In this document: piece after piece, positions 1 to 9,411 of the stretch
Numbering within the stretch: the first letter of the stretch is position 1
How the letters are laid out: every line of letters begins with the position of its first letter
Source: an uncultured Sphingomonas sp.
GTDB lineage: Bacteria; Pseudomonadota; Alphaproteobacteria; Sphingomonadales; Sphingomonadaceae
Direction: 5' to 3'
NCBI RefSeq assembly: GCF_913062585.1
Contig: NZ_CAJXWX010000001.1
Location: 62,001 to 126,000 of the forward strand
Length of the DNA: 64,000 bases
Notes under the pieces: generated by a model
The model's database searches: none
Seen by the model: only the letters and a program-made list of their open reading frames with translations
Told to the model about the DNA's origin: nothing
Translations under genes and position numbers: made by a program

Positions 1-2
1 TC

Positions 3-1511
3 TATTTCCGCTCCGAGGCGCAGGTGACAAGCGACGAGGGGCTGGACGTTTACGGCGCCAGCACCTGGGGGCAGTTCTTCGTCTATCAGGGGTTCAACGC
101 CCATGCGGGCTGGATGCACACTTCGTCCACCGTCGACAATGTCGATGAGTTCGCCGAGCGGGTAAGCCGGACCGCGCGGGGCTGGACCTATCGCTACGGG
201 CAGGAGACACGCCCCCTCACCGCGCGCACCGTCACGATCCGCTTCCGCCAGGGCGATGGCAGCCTGGGCGAGCGGCAATTCGTGACGTGGCGGACGCATC
301 ACGGCCCGATCGTCGCGGCGAAGGATGGCCGCTGGATCGCGACCGCCCTGATGTGGCGGCCGGTCGCGGCACTGGAGCAGAGCTGGCTGCGCACCAAGGC
401 GACCGACCTGGCCGGCTATATGGCGGTCGCCGAACGCAAGGCCAATTCCTCCAACGACACGCTGTTCGCCGACGACAAGGGCGAGATCGCGTTCCTGATG
501 CCGCAATTCATGCCGGTGCGCGACGATCGATTCGATTATACGCGCCCCGTCGACGGCAGCGATCCCGCGACCGACTGGCGCGGGTTGCACGCCCTGTCCA
601 GCTTGCCCAGCGTCGCCAATCCGCGTGTCGGCTGGGTCCACAACACCAATGACTGGCCATGGAGCGCCGCCGGGCCAGACAGCCCCCGCGCCGCCGATTA
701 TCCGCGCTATATGGACCAGACCGGCGGCAATGCGCGCGGCGAACATGCCGACCTGTTGCTGACGGGCCAGCGCGACTGGACGGCCGAGCGGCTGCGCGCC
801 GCCGCCTATGATTCCTATCTGCCCGCCTTTGCGCGGCTTCTGCCCGGCCTGGTCGCCGCATGGCGCGCCCTGCCGCCGACCGATCCGCGTCGGCGCACCC
901 TGGCCGAGCCGATCGCGACGCTGTCGCGCTGGGACCTTCGCTGGGGTTATGATTCGGTCGCGACCAGCCTGGCGGTCTTCTGGGGCGACCAGCTCTGGCG
1001 CGAGGTGGGCGGCCTTGCACAGGCGGCGCGGATGAACGTGCCCGACTATATCGCCACCCGCGTCGACGCCGCGACCAAGCTCGCCGCGCTGGACGCCGCC
1101 GTCGCCCGCCTGTCGCGCGACTTCGGCAGTTGGCGGACGCCGTGGCGCGCGATCAATCGCTTCCAGCGGGTGGACGACGCGATCCAGCCGCATTTCGACG
1201 ATGCGCGCCCCTCGACGCCGGTCCCCTTCACCTCGGCGCAATGGGGCAGCCTCGCCTCGTTCGGCGCGAAGACCTGGCCCGGCACCAAGCGTTATTACGG
1301 GACCAGCGGGAACAGCTTCGTCGCAGTGGTCGCATTCGGTCGGCGGGTGGAGGCCCGCGCGGTCATGGCAGGCGGACAGAGCGGCGACCCCGCCTCGCCC
1401 CATTTCGCCGACCAGATCGACCGTTATGCCAGCGGCCAGCTACGCCCGGTCTATTTCCATCCGGACGAACTGGCGGGTCATATCGAACGGCGCTACCGCC
1501 CCGGCGAATAG
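3..1511 (+). CDS. Penicillin acylase family hydrolase, 3' part (5' end outside window)
   Basis: The open frame runs in from the left edge (frame starting at base 3) and ends at 1511, giving the last 502 residues. The content matches the C-terminal beta-subunit region of the penicillin/acyl-homoserine-lactone acylase family (Ntn hydrolases, peptidase family S45). It has an Asn-rich substrate-channel segment (NSSNDTLFADDKGEIAF, near residue 147), the NTNDWPW segment, and the late run SGNSFVAVVAFG that precedes the family's usual C-terminus. These enzymes hydrolyse amide bonds in the periplasm after self-cleavage. The nucleophile Ser and signal peptide lie upstream of the window, so activity cannot be judged. 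The substrate (beta-lactam, AHL or other N-acyl amide) is unknown. Confidence 0.85.
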   Translation, partial: YFRSEAQVTSDEGLDVYGASTWGQFFVYQGFNAHAGWMHTSSTVDNVDEFAERVSRTARGWTYRYGQETRPLTARTVTIRFRQGDGSLGERQFVTWRTHHGPIVAAKDGRWIATALMWRPVAALEQSWLRTKATDLAGYMAVAERKANSSNDTLFADDKGEIAFLMPQFMPVRDDRFDYTRPVDGSDPATDWRGLHALSSLPSVANPRVGWVHNTNDWPWSAAGPDSPRAADYPRYMDQTGGNARGEHADLLLTGQRDWTAERLRAAAYDSYLPAFARLLPGLVAAWRALPPTDPRRRTLAEPIATLSRWDLRWGYDSVATSLAVFWGDQLWREVGGLAQAARMNVPDYIATRVDAATKLAALDAAVARLSRDFGSWRTPWRAINRFQRVDDAIQPHFDDARPSTPVPFTSAQWGSLASFGAKTWPGTKRYYGTSGNSFVAVVAFGRRVEARAVMAGGQSGDPASPHFADQIDRYASGQLRPVYFHPDELAGHIERRYRPGE

Positions 1512-1518
1512 GGGTGCG

Positions 1519-3021
1519 TCAGTCGCGCTCCCGGCGATGTTCCCATTCCAGCGCCAGGACATCGCGCCCGGCAGTCAGCATCGCCTGCTCGCGCCCCTGT
1601 TCGGCGAAGGTGACGGCGAAATCCTTTTCGGCCATGTCGCCGTCGATCCTGCGATCCTCCGGCGATGCGACATGCCCGACATAGCGCAGGCTGAGATCGT
1701 AATGGCCCGACCAGAAGAAGGGCACTTCGGCAAACTCGCCCTCTCCCCGGCCCAGCAGATGCCGGGCCAGCCACTGGCCCATGCGTTGCGCGACGACCCA
1801 ATGCTCGACGCGGATCGGATGACCCAGGCGCGGGTCGGGCACGCTGGCGATGTCGCCGATGGCGTAAATGGCGGGGTCCGATGTGCGCAGCATCGCGTCC
1901 ACCTGTACGCCGCCGCCCGCATCCTTGTCCGCCAGGGTCAGCCCGGCCGCGGCGGCCAGCGCGACCCTGGGCTCGACACCGATCCCGGCGACCAGCAGGT
2001 CGCCCGCCACCTCGCTGCCATCGTCGAGCATCGCGACATGACCGTCCCAACGGACGACGCGGCGACCGGGATGGAAGCGCACGCCCTTCGACTGGTGCAG
2101 GTCGCGGATCATCGCGCCCACCTCCGGTCCGGCGGTCTTTTCCAGCGGCAGGTCGGTGTCGGACACGACCGACACCGCCAGCCCCCGCGCGATCAGCGAG
2201 GCGGCGACCTCCAGGCCGATATAGCTCGATCCGACCACCACCGCGCGCTCGGCCCGGGCGGTTGCCGCGATCAGGCGATCGGCATCGGCCAGTTCGCGCA
2301 TGACATGTACATCGCTTCGGTCCGCACCGTAAAAATCGGGCCGCACCGCGTCCGCGCCGGTCGCCAGGATCAGCGTGTCGTACGCAATCCGCTCGCCCGA
2401 ACCGAGCCGGACAACCTTGCCCGCGCGGTCGATCGCCGAGACCGTCACCCCCGTGCGCAGCCGCACCGGCACGTCGAGCGCGGGTAAAGCGGCGTCCGCG
2501 CGACCGGCTTTGCCCGCCAGATATTGCTTGGAACAGAAGGTCCGGTCGTAAGGCGCGTCCTCGGACTGGTCGAGGATCGTCACCGCCGCGCCCGCACCAT
2601 GGCGCGCCAACATCTCGGCCGCCGCATGGCCCGCCGCACCGGCACCGATGATGACCACCCGGCCGATATCGGGCACCGAATCCCCGGAAGGCGCCTCAGC
2701 CGGTTTCGGCCCCTGGATGCGCACCTGCCCTTCATCCTCGACCACCTCGAAGCGGTCGAGCGGGGCGAAGGCCGGGGCACCCACGGCCTCTCCCGTCTCC
2801 AAATCGAAGCGGGCATGGTGCCATGGACAGCGGATCGTGCCATCCGCGACGATCCCGTCGGCCAGCGGCGCCTTCAGATGGGTGCAGATACCCGACAGCG
2901 CGCAGACCCTGCCACGATGCCGGACCAAGACGACATCCTGACCATCCAGCACCCCGGCGACGATCCGTCCTTCTTCCAACTCGGTCGAGGCGATGCCGCT
3001 CGCCAGATTTCGCTCCGCCAT
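1519..3021 (-). CDS. Rieske/FAD-dependent oxidoreductase (AIF-like ferredoxin reductase)
   Basis: 500 residues. The N-terminal ~105 residues form a Rieske [2Fe-2S] domain with the ligand pairs C-T-H and C-P-W-H. The rest is a two-dinucleotide FAD/NAD(P)H reductase: GAGAAG near residue 125, the NAD-binding VVVGSSYIGLEVA, and the FAD-contacting AIYAIGDIA. This architecture is that of AIFL/ferredoxin-reductase proteins, which pass electrons from NAD(P)H to a ferredoxin or oxygenase or act in redox defence. I chose the ATG at 3021 because the Rieske homology starts there with AAGGCGAGG upstream; the frame is open further 5' without a good start. It lies 29 bp after dps on the same strand, so co-transcription and an oxidative-stress role are plausible inferences. 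Confidence 0.88.
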   Translation of the reverse strand: MAERNLASGIASTELEEGRIVAGVLDGQDVVLVRHRGRVCALSGICTHLKAPLADGIVADGTIRCPWHHARFDLETGEAVGAPAFAPLDRFEVVEDEGQVRIQGPKPAEAPSGDSVPDIGRVVIIGAGAAGHAAAEMLARHGAGAAVTILDQSEDAPYDRTFCSKQYLAGKAGRADAALPALDVPVRLRTGVTVSAIDRAGKVVRLGSGERIAYDTLILATGADAVRPDFYGADRSDVHVMRELADADRLIAATARAERAVVVGSSYIGLEVAASLIARGLAVSVVSDTDLPLEKTAGPEVGAMIRDLHQSKGVRFHPGRRVVRWDGHVAMLDDGSEVAGDLLVAGIGVEPRVALAAAAGLTLADKDAGGGVQVDAMLRTSDPAIYAIGDIASVPDPRLGHPIRVEHWVVAQRMGQWLARHLLGRGEGEFAEVPFFWSGHYDLSLRYVGHVASPEDRRIDGDMAEKDFAVTFAEQGREQAMLTAGRDVLALEWEHRRERD

Positions 3022-3050
3022 CGCCTCGCCTTTTCGCCTGTCTCTTGGGC

Positions 3051-3620
3051 TTAGTCGGCCCGCTGCAATTCGGTGGCGGCCAGATGCTCGCCGATGAACC
3101 ACACCTGCGGTTCGCCCGAGCGGATGATGTCGCTGACCAGCAGGTCGTTGGTGCCGTCATCGCCCGATTCATCGGCGGTCTTGGCGCCTTCATGCGCCTC
3201 CTCCAGCACGATCCGATGCGCTTCCAGCAGGCGGGCGAGCATGGTCGGCACGTCCTCGCGACCGCGCGGCGGGCGCGGGATCTTCGTCATTTCCGCCACA
3301 TCGTGCGGCGTCGCGATGCTGATCCCGCCCAGCGCCTGGATTCGCTCGGCGAGCATGTCGACTAGCTCGGCCTGCTTCTCGTAATGCGTGTCGAGCAGCA
3401 GGTGCAACTGATAGAAGGTCGCGCCCGACATCTGCCAATGATGCTTCTTGTACAGGTCGCGCAGCATCATCGTGTCGGCCAGCACCTGATTCAGGATCGA
3501 CACGCTCTGCTTGCGGGCATTGTCCGACAGGCCGAGCGGCAGATGCTTCAGCGTGCCGAACGGCTGAATCTCGCGATATTCGATCTTGTATTGCGGCTGT
3601 GCCTGGTCAGTATCGGCCAC
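3051..3620 (-). CDS. dps: Dps/ferritin-like DNA-protecting protein
   Basis: 189 residues with a GTG start at 3620 and GGAG 10 bases upstream. The ferroxidase segment of the Dps family is visible: HHWQMSG, then the LHLLLDTHYEKQAELVDMLA helix and AERIQALGG. Dps dodecamers oxidise and store iron with peroxide and can coat DNA in stationary phase or oxidative stress. The frame stays open for 300 codons upstream, but that part is antisense to the hydrolase gene and has no Dps homology. The C-terminal ~25 residues (DLLVSDIIRSGEPQVWFIGEHL) fit the last helix of the family. The gene is followed closely by the Rieske/FAD reductase and is divergent from the hydrolase-fusion gene. Confidence 0.93.
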   Translation of the reverse strand: MADTDQAQPQYKIEYREIQPFGTLKHLPLGLSDNARKQSVSILNQVLADTMMLRDLYKKHHWQMSGATFYQLHLLLDTHYEKQAELVDMLAERIQALGGISIATPHDVAEMTKIPRPPRGREDVPTMLARLLEAHRIVLEEAHEGAKTADESGDDGTNDLLVSDIIRSGEPQVWFIGEHLAATELQRAD

Positions 3621-3815
3621 GGTCTCACTCCGTTCAGAAAAAGGTTCGGGTGCCGAAGCGCATGATGATGCGCGATGTTCCATGAATTCGTAGATCGCAC
3701 GGCATCGCCCATTTGCCCCGATCCTGATCCAAATTAATTCCGGTACATGACCTTTTCGGCGGAACGCTCTGGCCGGTGCGGCGTCCAGCAGGGGAATTTC
3801 CTCGGGCGAGGCCGC

Positions 3816-5165
3816 ATGACCCAACCGACACTGGTATTTCTTCACGCACTCGGCGCCAGCGGCCGGGAATGGGATCTGGTGCGCCGTCATCTGCCGGGCC
3901 TCCCCAGCCTGGCCCTCGACTTGCCTGGTTTCGGCGAGCGGGCGGGCGCGGGGCACGCCGGTGTCGCGGCCATGGCGGACGATCTGGCCGACACGATCCG
4001 CGCGCATGGCCTGACCGCCTGCGTCCTGGTCGGGCACAGCATGGGCGGCAAGATCTCGACGCTGGTCGCCGCGCGGGCCCAGGCGGGCGAAGCGGGACTG
4101 GCGGGCGTGATCGGCGTGGTGCTGGTCACCGCCTCCCCGCCCGCGCCCGAGCCGATGGACGAGGATCGCCGCGCGCAGATGCTGGACTGGCTCTCGGGCG
4201 GTCGGATCGACCGTGCGGACGCCGAGGCCTTTGTCGATGCCAACACCGCCGAGCGGCTCCCTACGCCGCTGCGCGAACAGGCGATCGCCGATGTGCAGCG
4301 CTCGGCCCCCGAAGCCTGGCAGGCCTGGCTGGAACGCGGCAGCCTGGAAGACTGGCGCGCGGCGGCGGGCACGATCGGCATCCCCGCACTGATCGTCGCG
4401 GGTGCCGAGGATGGCGATCTGGGCGAAGATGCGCAGCGGCGGTGGAACCTGCCCCATTATCCACGGGCCAAAGTCCGCGTGGTCGAGAATACGGCGCACC
4501 TGATCCCTTATGAACAGCCCGAAGCACTGGCCGCGCTGATCGTCGAGCATGTCGCCGCCGTCGCGCCGTCGATCCTGCCCGGCGACTTTGCCCGGGTGCT
4601 GGGCTCGGAACGGGTCAGCCGCCGAACACGGGCCGCGATGCTGGCCCGGACCCGTCCGGTGATGGATGCCGAGTCAGGCTGGACCGAAGCGGAGACCGCG
4701 ACGGTCGCTGCCCTGATCGCCCAGGTCCTGCCCGATCAGGGCACTGACCAGGCGCTCGCCCGGCGCATCGGTGCGGCGCTGGAGGGCCCCGGCGATGGCT
4801 GGCGCTTCGCCGACCTGCCGCCCGATCGCGAGGCGTGGCGGCGCGGCCTGGCGACACTCGATGCGCTGACCGGCGGGTTCGCCGCGCTGGACCCGGCCGC
4901 GCAGACGAACTGGCTGGAGCGGATCGACGCCGGAGACATCCGGATCGATGGCGATTTCCATTTCTCGCCCGAACAGATGACCCTGTGGTTCCAGGATGTC
5001 CGCGCCGAGATCGTGCGGCAATGGATGGCCACGCCCGTCGCCATGGCGGCGGTCGGCTATGACGGCTTTGCGGTCGGTGGCGATGGTCCGCGCAAGCAGG
5101 GCTATGTCCGCACCGCCGCCGACCGCATCGAAGACTGGCAGCACGCCCCGGAGACGACCGCATGA
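3816..5165 (+). CDS. Alpha/beta-hydrolase fused to gluconate 2-dehydrogenase subunit 3-like domain
   Basis: 449 residues, two domains. Residues 1 to ~245 are an alpha/beta hydrolase: an HALGASG oxyanion loop, GHSMGG nucleophile elbow near residue 75, acid-region AGAEDGD and the late NTAHLIPYEQPEAL with the catalytic His. Residues ~255 to 449 match the small-subunit domain of membrane gluconate dehydrogenases and related GMC enzymes (the segments PDQGTDQALARRI and FHFSPEQMTLWFQDVRAEIVRQ). The next gene, a GMC oxidoreductase, overlaps by 4 bp (ATGA), so the fused small-subunit domain very likely pairs with it. There is no signal peptide, whereas stand-alone small subunits are usually exported. 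The ATG at 3816 sits at the start of the hydrolase homology; an upstream ATG at 3747 would add residues with no recognisable family match. Confidence 0.85.
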   Translation: MTQPTLVFLHALGASGREWDLVRRHLPGLPSLALDLPGFGERAGAGHAGVAAMADDLADTIRAHGLTACVLVGHSMGGKISTLVAARAQAGEAGLAGVIGVVLVTASPPAPEPMDEDRRAQMLDWLSGGRIDRADAEAFVDANTAERLPTPLREQAIADVQRSAPEAWQAWLERGSLEDWRAAAGTIGIPALIVAGAEDGDLGEDAQRRWNLPHYPRAKVRVVENTAHLIPYEQPEALAALIVEHVAAVAPSILPGDFARVLGSERVSRRTRAAMLARTRPVMDAESGWTEAETATVAALIAQVLPDQGTDQALARRIGAALEGPGDGWRFADLPPDREAWRRGLATLDALTGGFAALDPAAQTNWLERIDAGDIRIDGDFHFSPEQMTLWFQDVRAEIVRQWMATPVAMAAVGYDGFAVGGDGPRKQGYVRTAADRIEDWQHAPETTA

Positions 5166-6700
5166 GCCGCGCCCCCTTTGCCGAGCAGGATGTCGTCGAT
5201 GCGGTGGTGATCGGCACCGGCGCGGGCGGCGCGCCGATCCTCGCGCGGCTGGCCGAAGCGGGCCTCTCGGTCGTGGCGCTGGAGGCGGGACGCGCCTTCA
5301 CCCCGAACGAGCATGTCGCCGACGAGATGGCGGCTGACATCTATTGGATGGAGGAGCGGCTGAGCGGCGGGGCCGACCCGACTGCCTTCGGATCGAACAA
5401 TTCGGGCATGGGCGTCGGCGGATCGACGCTGCACTGGGGCGCCTTCTGCCCCCGACCCGACCCGCGCGACCTGCAATTGCGCACGCTGACGGGCGAAGGT
5501 GCCGACTGGCCGATCCCCCATGCCGAACTGACCGCCTATATCGAAGAGGTCGAGGCCTTTACCGGCGTGTCCGGGCCTGCCCGCTACCCCTGGGACGATC
5601 GCCGCCCCTATGCCTATCCGCCCGTGGCACGCAACGCCTCGGCCGATGCGATGGCGCGGGGCTGTGCCGCGACCGGCATCACCGCCACCGACGCGCCCGC
5701 CGCCCTGGTCTCGCGCGACCGGGAGCAGCCGCATTGGGGCCAGCGCCAGGCTTGCGTGAATTGCGGCACCTGCCACCAGGGTTGCCGCAACGCGTCCAAG
5801 ACCAGCATGGACACCAGCTATCTTCCCCTGGCGGTCGCGCATGGCGCCGAGGTGCGGGCGCAGGCGCGTGTCCTGTCGTTCGAATTCGACGGGCGGGGGC
5901 ATATCACCAGCGTGGTCTATCGCCAGGACGGCCAGGATCGGCGCCAGCGGTGCCGTGCGGTGTTCCTGTGCGCGGGCGGGGTGGAGAGCCCGCGCCTGCT
6001 GCTGAACCTGGGCATCGCCAATTCCAGCGGCCAGGTCGGGCGCAATTTCATGGCGCATGTCGCCACCCAGGTCTGGGGCCGGTTCGCGCCGGTGATGCGG
6101 ATGAATCGAGGCTATCCCTCCTCGCTGATTACCGAGGACATGATGCGCCCCGAGGACGCGGATTTCGTCGGCGGCTATCTGATCCAGAGCCTGGGCGTGT
6201 TGCCGGTCAATCTGGCGACCGGGCTGGCGCGCGGGGCGGGCATGTGGGGCAAGCGGCTTCAGGAGCGGCTGCGCGACTATAACCATATGGCCGGGATCGG
6301 CATCAACGGCGACTGTCTGCCGCATCCCAGCAACCGCCTGACCCTGTCGGAGGAAACCGACGCCTTCGGCCAGCGCAAGGCGCGGATCGACTTCAGCTAT
6401 CACGCCAATGAGCGCGCGATCGACCGGCATTCGCGCCGCGTCATGACCGATATCTGGGCGGCGGCGGGGGCCAGCGACATCTTCGCGGTCGACCGTTCGG
6501 CCCATACCATCGGCACCTGCCGCATGGGCACGGATGGCGACGCGGCGGTGGTCGATGCGGACGGGCGCAGCTTCGACGTGCCCAACCTGCTGATCTGCGA
6601 CAATTCGGTCTTCCCGAGCGCACTCGCCGCCAATCCGGCGCTGACCATCATGGCGCTCGCCCTGCGCACCGCCGACCGGTTCCTGGCCAATTCCGGGTAA
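5162..6700 (+). CDS. GMC family FAD-dependent oxidoreductase (large subunit)
   Basis: 512 residues. It has the N-terminal FAD-binding GTGAGG (residues ~20-25), the GMC signature GVGGSTLHWGAFCPR and the C-terminal active-site region SAHTIGTCRMG plus NPALTIMALALR. A cysteine cluster CVNCGTCHQGC near residue 200 matches the region that binds a 3Fe-4S cluster in FAD glucose/fructose dehydrogenases, suggesting electron transfer out of the flavin. The substrate is probably an alcohol or sugar, but cannot be set from sequence. It is translationally coupled to the upstream hydrolase/small-subunit fusion. No signal peptide is visible, so the complex is probably cytoplasmic or at the inner face of the membrane. 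Confidence 0.9.
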   Translation: MSRAPFAEQDVVDAVVIGTGAGGAPILARLAEAGLSVVALEAGRAFTPNEHVADEMAADIYWMEERLSGGADPTAFGSNNSGMGVGGSTLHWGAFCPRPDPRDLQLRTLTGEGADWPIPHAELTAYIEEVEAFTGVSGPARYPWDDRRPYAYPPVARNASADAMARGCAATGITATDAPAALVSRDREQPHWGQRQACVNCGTCHQGCRNASKTSMDTSYLPLAVAHGAEVRAQARVLSFEFDGRGHITSVVYRQDGQDRRQRCRAVFLCAGGVESPRLLLNLGIANSSGQVGRNFMAHVATQVWGRFAPVMRMNRGYPSSLITEDMMRPEDADFVGGYLIQSLGVLPVNLATGLARGAGMWGKRLQERLRDYNHMAGIGINGDCLPHPSNRLTLSEETDAFGQRKARIDFSYHANERAIDRHSRRVMTDIWAAAGASDIFAVDRSAHTIGTCRMGTDGDAAVVDADGRSFDVPNLLICDNSVFPSALAANPALTIMALALRTADRFLANSG

Positions 6701-6710
6701 GGGAGGGGCA

Positions 6711-8255
6711 TCACTCCACCGGCGTGCGGCGTACCCAGAACACCGCGATCAGGACGATTGCAGTCAGCACGCCGCACATCGCCCAGGCGGCGTTGACGGC
6801 GGGTACCAGGGCGGCCTTCTCGACCAGCGGTCGCACCATCTCGACGGCGAAATCGTCGAGCGGCTGGCCGCGCTGTTCCAGAAAGGCGTCCCTGGGGATG
6901 CCGATGCTCAGCGCGGTGTTCAGGTCGCCCGCCTGCAAGCGGCTGGCGATATGGCGCCCCTCGGTCGCGGCGCGGCTGAAGATCATCGTGTCGATCAGGG
7001 CCAGGCCGACCGCCCCGCCCAGATTGCGCATCAGGTTGAACAGCCCGCTGCCATCCGCGACCAGCGTGGTGGGCAGTCGCCCCAGCGCCATGCGGGTCGG
7101 CGGCAACAGGCAGAACATGATCGCGGCGCCGCGCACGATCTGGGGCAGGATCATCGCGTGGAAATCGGTCTGCGCGGTCTGGCCCATGCTCATCAGCAGC
7201 CCGATCGCGAACAGGCCGAAGCCGAAAGCGGTCAGCCAGCGCGGATCGACCCGCCGCTCGGCCCATACCGCGATCGGCGCGGTCAGCAGCTGGGCGATGC
7301 CGGTGACGAGCATGATCTCCCCGATGCGCAGCGCGCCGTGCTGGCGCACCAGCCCCAGGAAGAAGGGCATGAGATAGGTCGAACCGAACAGCCCGAACCC
7401 CAGCACGAAGCTGAACAGGCAACCGATGGCGAAGTTGCGGTCGGCGAAACAGCGGAGTTCGACCAGCGGCGTGCTGGCCCGCCAGGTACGGACGACAAAG
7501 CCGATGCCGCACACCGCGAAGACCGCCAGCAGCGCCAGCACCCGCGCATCCCCCCAGCCCCGCGTCGGCGCATCCTTCAGCCCGAGCTGAAGCGCGACCA
7601 GACTGGCGGCCAGCAGCGCGAGCGCCATCAGGTCGATCGCGCGGCGCGTGGCCAGTCGCTCCACCGCCGCCTGCCCCCGCAACAGCCAGGCGACGCCGAT
7701 CGCCGCGACGATGCCCGGCGCGATGTTGATGCGGAACAGCCAGTGCCAGGAAAAGGATTGCGTCACCCAGCCGCCGACGATCGGGCCGATGGTCGGCGCC
7801 AGCACGGCGGCCACCCCGGCGATCGTCGTCGCCAGCCCCTGCACCCGCACCGGAAACAGCAGGAACACCGCCGAAAAGACGATGGGGATCAGCGTGCCGC
7901 CCGAAAATCCCTGCACCACCCGCCACAGGATCAGGCTGTCGAAACCGCCGCTCCAGGCACAGCCGATCGAGGCCAGCGTGAACAGGCCCACCGCGCCGAC
8001 GAACAGCCGCCGCATCCCCAGCACATCGGTCAGATAGCCGGTCAACGGGATCGCGACGATCTCGGCGGTCAGATAGGCGGTCTGGATCCACACCATCCGG
8101 TCCGGCGGAATGTTCAGCGCGGCCTGGATGGTGGGCAGCGAGGTGGCGACGATCTGCACGTCCAGGATCGCCATGAACATGCCCAGGCACATGAAGGTGA
8201 AGCCCAGCCAAGCCCGCCAGTCGGCGGTTTCGGGGGACGCAGTTATTGGAGTCAT
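6711..8255 (-). CDS. MFS transporter, DHA2 (EmrB/QacA) type
   Basis: 514 residues with about 14 hydrophobic segments, the layout of the DHA2 drug:proton antiporter family. Motif A-like GYLTDVLGMRRLF follows TM2, the TM1 region has LDVQIVATSLPTIQ, and motif C-like GPIVGGWV lies in TM5. I chose the ATG at 8255 because GAGGGACGAG stands just upstream; ATGs further out lack a ribosome binding site. It ends 10 bp past the GMC stop, converging with that gene. It is divergent from the type III polyketide synthase gene (103-bp intergenic region), so it may export or relocate the product of that cassette; this is inference from position. Confidence 0.9.
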   Translation of the reverse strand: MTPITASPETADWRAWLGFTFMCLGMFMAILDVQIVATSLPTIQAALNIPPDRMVWIQTAYLTAEIVAIPLTGYLTDVLGMRRLFVGAVGLFTLASIGCAWSGGFDSLILWRVVQGFSGGTLIPIVFSAVFLLFPVRVQGLATTIAGVAAVLAPTIGPIVGGWVTQSFSWHWLFRINIAPGIVAAIGVAWLLRGQAAVERLATRRAIDLMALALLAASLVALQLGLKDAPTRGWGDARVLALLAVFAVCGIGFVVRTWRASTPLVELRCFADRNFAIGCLFSFVLGFGLFGSTYLMPFFLGLVRQHGALRIGEIMLVTGIAQLLTAPIAVWAERRVDPRWLTAFGFGLFAIGLLMSMGQTAQTDFHAMILPQIVRGAAIMFCLLPPTRMALGRLPTTLVADGSGLFNLMRNLGGAVGLALIDTMIFSRAATEGRHIASRLQAGDLNTALSIGIPRDAFLEQRGQPLDDFAVEMVRPLVEKAALVPAVNAAWAMCGVLTAIVLIAVFWVRRTPVE

Positions 8256-8358
8256 CTCGTCCCTCATCCGTATTTGGCGGGATGAGAAACTTGCCACACC
8301 CCGGATCGTTGCGCATCAGTATCCACTTCCGCCGGTGCGCCGGCTACCCGGACGGTGC

Positions 8359-9411
8359 ATGTCTTCATCGGTTGCCATTCTCTCGCTTGCGACGTGCACG
8401 CCGCCGCATCGTATCTCCCAGGATCAGGCCCTGGCCACCGCGCGGGAATTGATCGGCGATCGCTTCAGCGATTTCGATCGGCTGGCGCCGGTCTTCGCCA
8501 ATGCCGGCATCGCCGAGCGGCAATTGGCGAAGCCGCTCGACTGGTATCGCAGCCCGCGCTCGTTCGAAGAGCGTAGCGCCGCCTATCTGGACGTCGCGCT
8601 CGACCTGTTCGTCACGGCCGCTCGCGGCGCGCTGGACGAGGCGGGGCTGCGGGCCGAGGATGTCGATGCCATCGTCACCATATCCTCGACCGGGATCGCC
8701 ACGCCCAGCCTGGAGGCGCGGGCCATGGCGCATCTGGCGTTCCGCAGCGACGTGCGGCGCGTGCCGGTCTTCGGCCTGGGCTGTGCGGGCGGTGCCACCG
8801 GCCTGGGGCTGGCGAGCGACCTGGCGCAGGCACGGCCGGGGACGACCGTGCTGGTCGTGACGGTCGAGCTATGCAGCCTGGCGCTGCGCACCGACCATGC
8901 CGACAAGGCCGACCTGATCTCCACCGCCCTGTTCGGCGACGGCGCGGCGGCGTGCGTCCTGCGGGCGGGGGCGGAGGGTTTCGCGCGCATCGTCGGGCAC
9001 GGCGAAAAGACGTGGAACGACACGCTCGACATCATGGGCTGGCGGACCGAGGAGACGGGCCTGGCGGTCGTGCTCAACCGCGCCATCCCCGCCTTTGCCG
9101 CGCGCGAGATGAACCAGGCGATGACCGAGATGCTGGGGGCGCTGGGCTTCGCGCTGTCCGATATCGACCGATTCATCTGCCATCCCGGCGGGGCCAAGGT
9201 GCTGGACGCGCTCGAACAGGCGCTGGCGCTGGATCATGGCGCGCTGGTCGAGGAGCGCGCGGTGCTGCACGATCACGGCAACATGTCCGCACCGACCGTG
9301 CTGTTCGTGCTGGACCGCTATCGCCGACGCGGCCTGCCGCCCCGTTCGGTGCTGAACGCGCTGGGGCCGGGTTTCACCGCGTCCTCGCTGGTGCTGGAGT
9401 GCGACCGATGA
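8359..9411 (+). CDS. Type III polyketide synthase (chalcone/stilbene synthase-like)
   Basis: 350 residues with the thiolase fold of type III PKS/KAS III. The nucleophile Cys lies in FGLGCAGGATGLGLA (residues ~138-152), the motif STGIATPSLEARAM resembles the one in bacterial alkylresorcinol/alkylpyrone synthases, and the catalytic His (FICHPGGAKVLDAL) and Asn (HDHGNMSAPTVLFVL) are present. The C-terminal GPGFTASSLVLE closes the family core. Bacterial members extend fatty acyl-CoA with malonyl-CoA to phenolic lipids or pyrones. The downstream ICMT-like gene overlaps by 4 bp, the same pairing known from Streptomyces srsA-srsB and Bacillus bpsA-bpsB. The ATG at 8359 starts at the homology; the frame is open upstream only as antisense of the MFS gene. 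Confidence 0.92.
   Translation: MSSSVAILSLATCTPPHRISQDQALATARELIGDRFSDFDRLAPVFANAGIAERQLAKPLDWYRSPRSFEERSAAYLDVALDLFVTAARGALDEAGLRAEDVDAIVTISSTGIATPSLEARAMAHLAFRSDVRRVPVFGLGCAGGATGLGLASDLAQARPGTTVLVVTVELCSLALRTDHADKADLISTALFGDGAAACVLRAGAEGFARIVGHGEKTWNDTLDIMGWRTEETGLAVVLNRAIPAFAAREMNQAMTEMLGALGFALSDIDRFICHPGGAKVLDALEQALALDHGALVEERAVLHDHGNMSAPTVLFVLDRYRRRGLPPRSVLNALGPGFTASSLVLECDR

Noticed and set aside
3621..4550. An N-terminal extension of Dps to 499 residues
   Set aside because: The extension is antisense to the hydrolase gene and lacks any Dps homology. The GTG at 3620 has a proper ribosome site.
8110..8358. An N-terminal extension of the type III PKS by 83 codons
   Set aside because: It overlaps the start of the divergent MFS gene, and the PKS family begins at the ATG at 8359.
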